This document shows positions 22,359 through 25,161 of a stretch of 25,161 nucleotides of DNA, one piece after another. The stretch comes from Gemmiger_A avium (GTDB lineage: Bacteria; Bacillota; Clostridia; Oscillospirales; Ruminococcaceae): positions 1-25,161 of the forward strand of contig DXFE01000013.1 of NCBI GenBank assembly GCA_019114585.1, in the 5' to 3' direction. The notes beneath the pieces are model-generated. The model saw only the letters and a list, made by a program, of their open reading frames with translations. It ran no database searches and was not told the origin of the DNA. The translations under genes were made by a program, and so were the position numbers. How positions within the stretch are numbered: the stretch's first letter is position 1; each line of letters opens with the position of its first letter.

Positions 22359-23942
22359 ATGAAAAAGACAGCGAAACTGCTGGCGCTCGTCCTGGCCCTG
22401 GTCCTGGTACTGAGTGCGTTCAGCGCCTGCGGTCAAACCGGTAGTTCCGGTTCCACCGCAGCCCCCTCGTCCGCCGGATCCGGCACAGCGTCCGGCCCCG
22501 ACATCTCCAAGGAAGTCACCCTTACCATGTACCTGATCGGCGACCGTCCTGTGGACAACGATCTGGTGTTCGAAAAGATCAACGAGCGTCTGAAAGAAGA
22601 AATCAACGCTACCATCGACGTGAAGTTCATGAGCTGGAGCGAATATGAGCAGAAGTATCCGCTGATCTTCGCTTCCGGCGAGGACTGGGATATTATCTTC
22701 ACCGCCGACTGGTGCTTCTACAACGCCCAGGCTACCAAGCAGGGCTTCTGGGAAATCACCCAGGAAGCGCTGGAAACCTACGCCCCCATGACCGCCGAGA
22801 CCATGTACCCCGAAGCCTGGGAGCAGGCCAAGGTGGATGGCAAGGTCTACATGCTGCCCATGAACTATCAGGAACTGACCGCCTACGTCTGGATGGCCCG
22901 CGGCGACCTGATGGAGAAGTACGGCATCGAGTCCCTGGATACCTTTGAAGATGTGGAAGCCTATCTGCAGGCCATCGTGGACAACGAGCCGTCCATGATC
23001 CCGCTGGATGTGGGCTCCGACTACGACCGTCAGTTCGTGTTTGACCTGATGTGGAACGTGGAATCCAACGCCCGTGGCGATGACCGCTATGCGGTACTGC
23101 CTCCCAGCAATATGATCACCTGCGTGTGCGAGAGTGATCCCGAAGCCAAGGTAATGAGCACCCTGGATACCGACATTTTCCTGGACGTGCTGAACCATGT
23201 GAAGGATTGGAAGGATCGCGGCTTCTGGAGCAAGAACGCTGTGGTCAACACCCAGAACAACACCGAGAGCTTCCAGGCCGGCAAGTCTGCCCTGGCCGTA
23301 ATGAACATCAACACCGCCAAGAGCCTGTACGCGACCCTGCAGGCCGAGCATCCCGAGTGGGACGTGCAGGTCTTTGACGCCATGAACGGCGCGCCTGCCA
23401 CCATCCAGTCCTACCTGGCCAACGGCATGAGCATCTTCTCCAAGTCCAAGAATCCGGAACGTGCCCTGATGGCGCTGGATTATCTGCGCAACGATCAGAT
23501 CTGCAACGACCTGTTCTGCTACGGTATTGAAGGCGTGCACTGGGAAGCCGTGGGCGACCATGGCCTGAAGTCCCTGCCTGACAGCACCAACTACGCCTAC
23601 GACAGCAACTGCAACTGGGGCGTCCGCAACGACGCTACCTGGCGCACGGTAGAAGGCGGCATCCCCAACCAGGATGAACTGGTGGAGAACTGGAAGACCA
23701 ACGCCCGCAGCGGCCATTATCTGACCTTCGTGTTTGATGATTCCGAAGTCAAGAACGAGGTTGCCGCGGTCAGCGAGATCTATAACTCCGATTACAAGCT
23801 GCTGCAGCTGGGCTTCACCGATGATCCGGAAGGCGACATGCAGAAGCTGCGGGATAAGCTGCAGGCGGCCGGCGTGGAAAAACTGCAAGAGGCATTCCAG
23901 GCACAGGTGCTTGCCTTTAACGAAAGCCACCCCGCCGAATAA
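22359..23942 (+). CDS. Sugar ABC transporter solute-binding lipoprotein (DUF3502 type)
   Basis: A membrane-anchored extracellular binding protein of 527 residues. The lipoprotein signal (KKTAKLLALVLALVLVL, then SAFSAC with Cys24) is followed by a Ser/Thr/Gly-rich linker to about residue 50 and a family 1-type binding fold. The C-terminal region FVFDDSEVKNEVAAVSEIY and the closing LRDKLQAAGVEKLQEAFQAQ match the DUF3502 end found on YtcQ/LipO-like proteins of LplABC-type importers. AAAGGAGG precedes the ATG. It is third in the operon after the two permeases and is closed by its own terminator, fitting the high dosage usual for binding proteins. Confidence 0.95.
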   Translation: MKKTAKLLALVLALVLVLSAFSACGQTGSSGSTAAPSSAGSGTASGPDISKEVTLTMYLIGDRPVDNDLVFEKINERLKEEINATIDVKFMSWSEYEQKYPLIFASGEDWDIIFTADWCFYNAQATKQGFWEITQEALETYAPMTAETMYPEAWEQAKVDGKVYMLPMNYQELTAYVWMARGDLMEKYGIESLDTFEDVEAYLQAIVDNEPSMIPLDVGSDYDRQFVFDLMWNVESNARGDDRYAVLPPSNMITCVCESDPEAKVMSTLDTDIFLDVLNHVKDWKDRGFWSKNAVVNTQNNTESFQAGKSALAVMNINTAKSLYATLQAEHPEWDVQVFDAMNGAPATIQSYLANGMSIFSKSKNPERALMALDYLRNDQICNDLFCYGIEGVHWEAVGDHGLKSLPDSTNYAYDSNCNWGVRNDATWRTVEGGIPNQDELVENWKTNARSGHYLTFVFDDSEVKNEVAAVSEIYNSDYKLLQLGFTDDPEGDMQKLRDKLQAAGVEKLQEAFQAQVLAFNESHPAE

Positions 23943-23958
23943 TCCATCATAACGCGCA

Positions 23959-24004
23959 GGGCGGAACTTCCTCCGTATAGGGCTGGGGTTCCGCCCATTT
24001 TTTT
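23959..24004 (+). terminator. Terminator after the binding-protein gene
   Basis: GGGCGGAAC (23959-23967) pairs perfectly with GTTCCGCCC (23988-23996), followed by ATTTTTTT. The 20-nt loop is long, so read-through into the glycosidase gene 36 nt beyond the stem is possible. No separate promoter was found for that gene. Confidence 0.85.
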
Positions 24005-24031
24005 GAGTTGCCGACCGGCAAAGGAGCGACT

Positions 24032-25161
24032 ATGAAAAAGTACAGGATACTCAGCGGCCTGCTGGCCGTCTTGTTCGCCGTGACTGTTCTGCCCGCCGCT
24101 GCCCCTGCCCGGGCACTGGGCCCCTCGGAGGTCACTGTTACCGTGGACGGTTCCAGCGCACAGCCCCTCACCGGCGCCCGCCACGTGGGGGTCAATATCG
24201 AGATGTCCATTACCAGTGATGAGATGTGGGCTGCCGACGGAAACTGGATGGAACAGACACTGGCAGCCGGTTCTCTGAGCATGATGCGCTGGGGCTATGA
24301 TGCCTGGGCCTTCAACTGGGAAACCGAGCAGCCTCTTTCGCCCGCCCGCTACTGGGGTGGCCTGAACACCCACGACGCGGCCGGAACCTTCGGCCTGCGG
24401 GAATTCATCGCGTTCTGCAAGGAGTACTCGGTGGTGCCCTTTGTGATGATCCCGCTGGAATCCCTGGACACCTTCGGCGGCGAAGCCACCCTGCAGCAGA
24501 TCCAGGATCTGACCGCCTCCATGGCCCGGTACATCGCCGATCAGGGCATTGAATTGTGTTATTTTGACATGGGCAATGAGGTGTGGAACCACGGCGCGGA
24601 CGGGATTGACAATGCCCGGTATCTGGGCGGACTGTACCCGGAATTCCAGCGCATTGTCAAGGAAGCCAATCCCAATTTCCGGCTGGTGCTGCAGCGCGCG
24701 CCGGAGAATATCCTCTGGAACCGCTGGAACGACACCCTGGTGGAGGCCACCGGCGGGGCATTTGATGCTTACGATGACCATCGGTATGCCTTTTATGGAT
24801 GGGACAAGTACTTTGACAAGGACGGCGACGACATCCTGACCCCCGGCAAACCCATTGAGGGCAAAGAAGCCATTCTGGGAGAATGCAACATCGGCTGGAC
24901 CCCTGTTCAGGACAACTGGAACGCCGGCCATGTGCGGGATCTGGGCGGCGGTATGGCCCTGCTCAACGCGCTGCTGGATATGGTCAACCGGGAACAGTAT
25001 TCCCAGATCCTCACCTGGCCCTCCCAGTGGCCCAGCAAAGCATCCATTGTCAACGACGGTATGGATAAGGGATTTGGCTGGTTCGATCTGGATGCCTGGT
25101 ACCTGACCGGGGACACCCAGCGGTTTACCGGCCCGGTGCTGGCCCACCGCATCCTGAACCA
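24032..25161 (+). CDS. Secreted clan GH-A-like glycoside hydrolase (3' end outside window)
   Basis: The frame stays open for 376 codons to the window edge, so the C-terminus is missing. Residues 1-28 form a signal peptide (MKKYRILSGLLAVLFAVTVL, then PAAAPARA). The rest looks like a TIM-barrel hydrolase: MMRWGYDAW (84-92), PFVMIPLES (136-144), CYFDMGNEVWNHG (176-188) with Glu183 in the acid/base position of clan GH-A, DAYDDHRYAFYGW (245-257), and AILGECNIGW (280-289) with Glu284 as the candidate nucleophile. The pattern is nearest to GH51/GH39-like enzymes, but I cannot place it in a family. AAAGGAG lies 5 nt before the ATG. It follows a sugar importer, so it probably releases the imported oligosaccharide from a glycan outside the cell. 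Confidence 0.8.
   Translation, partial: MKKYRILSGLLAVLFAVTVLPAAAPARALGPSEVTVTVDGSSAQPLTGARHVGVNIEMSITSDEMWAADGNWMEQTLAAGSLSMMRWGYDAWAFNWETEQPLSPARYWGGLNTHDAAGTFGLREFIAFCKEYSVVPFVMIPLESLDTFGGEATLQQIQDLTASMARYIADQGIELCYFDMGNEVWNHGADGIDNARYLGGLYPEFQRIVKEANPNFRLVLQRAPENILWNRWNDTLVEATGGAFDAYDDHRYAFYGWDKYFDKDGDDILTPGKPIEGKEAILGECNIGWTPVQDNWNAGHVRDLGGGMALLNALLDMVNREQYSQILTWPSQWPSKASIVNDGMDKGFGWFDLDAWYLTGDTQRFTGPVLAHRILN

Noticed and set aside
1..25161. CRISPR array, insertion sequence, prophage or integrative element boundaries
   Set aside because: I saw no regularly spaced repeats, transposase or integrase genes, terminal inverted repeats, or tRNA-linked duplications.

Overview
The window is GC-rich bacterial DNA with strong AGGAGG-type ribosome binding sites, sigmaA-like promoters, long GC-rich hairpin terminators and Gram-positive lipoprotein signals. 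It also has a YesM/YesN-type two-component pair next to an LplB/YtcP/DUF3502-type sugar ABC importer. Together these suggest a gut-type Firmicute, most likely a high-GC Oscillospiraceae/Ruminococcaceae (Gemmiger/Subdoligranulum/Faecalibacterium-like). The family placement is inference; no rRNA or other marker gene is present. I count 18 intact or window-truncated protein genes and one clear pseudogene. I see no tRNA, rRNA, CRISPR array, insertion sequence or prophage gene.

Layout. 1-1640: a LysR regulator (-) divergent from a small lipoprotein with a cyclophilin-like domain (+). 1650-2390: a stand-alone TetR regulator. 2390-4210: a two-gene unit of an unrecognised 161-residue protein and a DUF1266 protein. 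4212-7316: a UvrD/PcrA-like helicase followed closely by an EamA transporter. 7317-9420: a YeiH-family exporter (-) divergent from a CysL/YeiE-like LysR regulator (+). 9432-11690: a broken FMN-binding/FAD-dependent reductase lipoprotein gene (-) divergent from a TetR regulator (+). 11757-17269: two divergent transporter-hydrolase pairs, YfcC carrier + M20 amidohydrolase (-) and aromatic amino acid permease + YtcJ-like amidohydrolase (+), which share a 173-bp control region. 17325-25161: a carbohydrate locus with a sensor kinase and an AraC-type response regulator (-) divergent from two ABC permeases, a DUF3502-type solute-binding lipoprotein and a secreted clan GH-A-like glycosidase (+) cut by the window end.

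How the genes work together. The right end reads as a Gram-positive polysaccharide utilisation locus: a surface or secreted hydrolase releases oligosaccharides, the lipoprotein and permeases import them, and the kinase/regulator pair switches on the divergent operon. The ATPase is not encoded here, as is usual for this importer family. The 11.7-17.3 kb block looks like uptake and cytoplasmic hydrolysis of amino-acid conjugates or small N-acyl compounds. Several divergent intergenic regions carry recognisable promoters with dyads or repeats placed where a regulator would act.

No clearly new defence, mobile or biosynthetic system is visible. The most interesting items are the doubly broken flavoprotein gene with its surviving regulator, the repeat-rich shared promoter at 14.4 kb, the 19-bp-spaced repeats upstream of the ABC operon, the unrecognised protein paired with DUF1266, the palindrome at the helicase promoter, and the secreted glycosidase of uncertain family.
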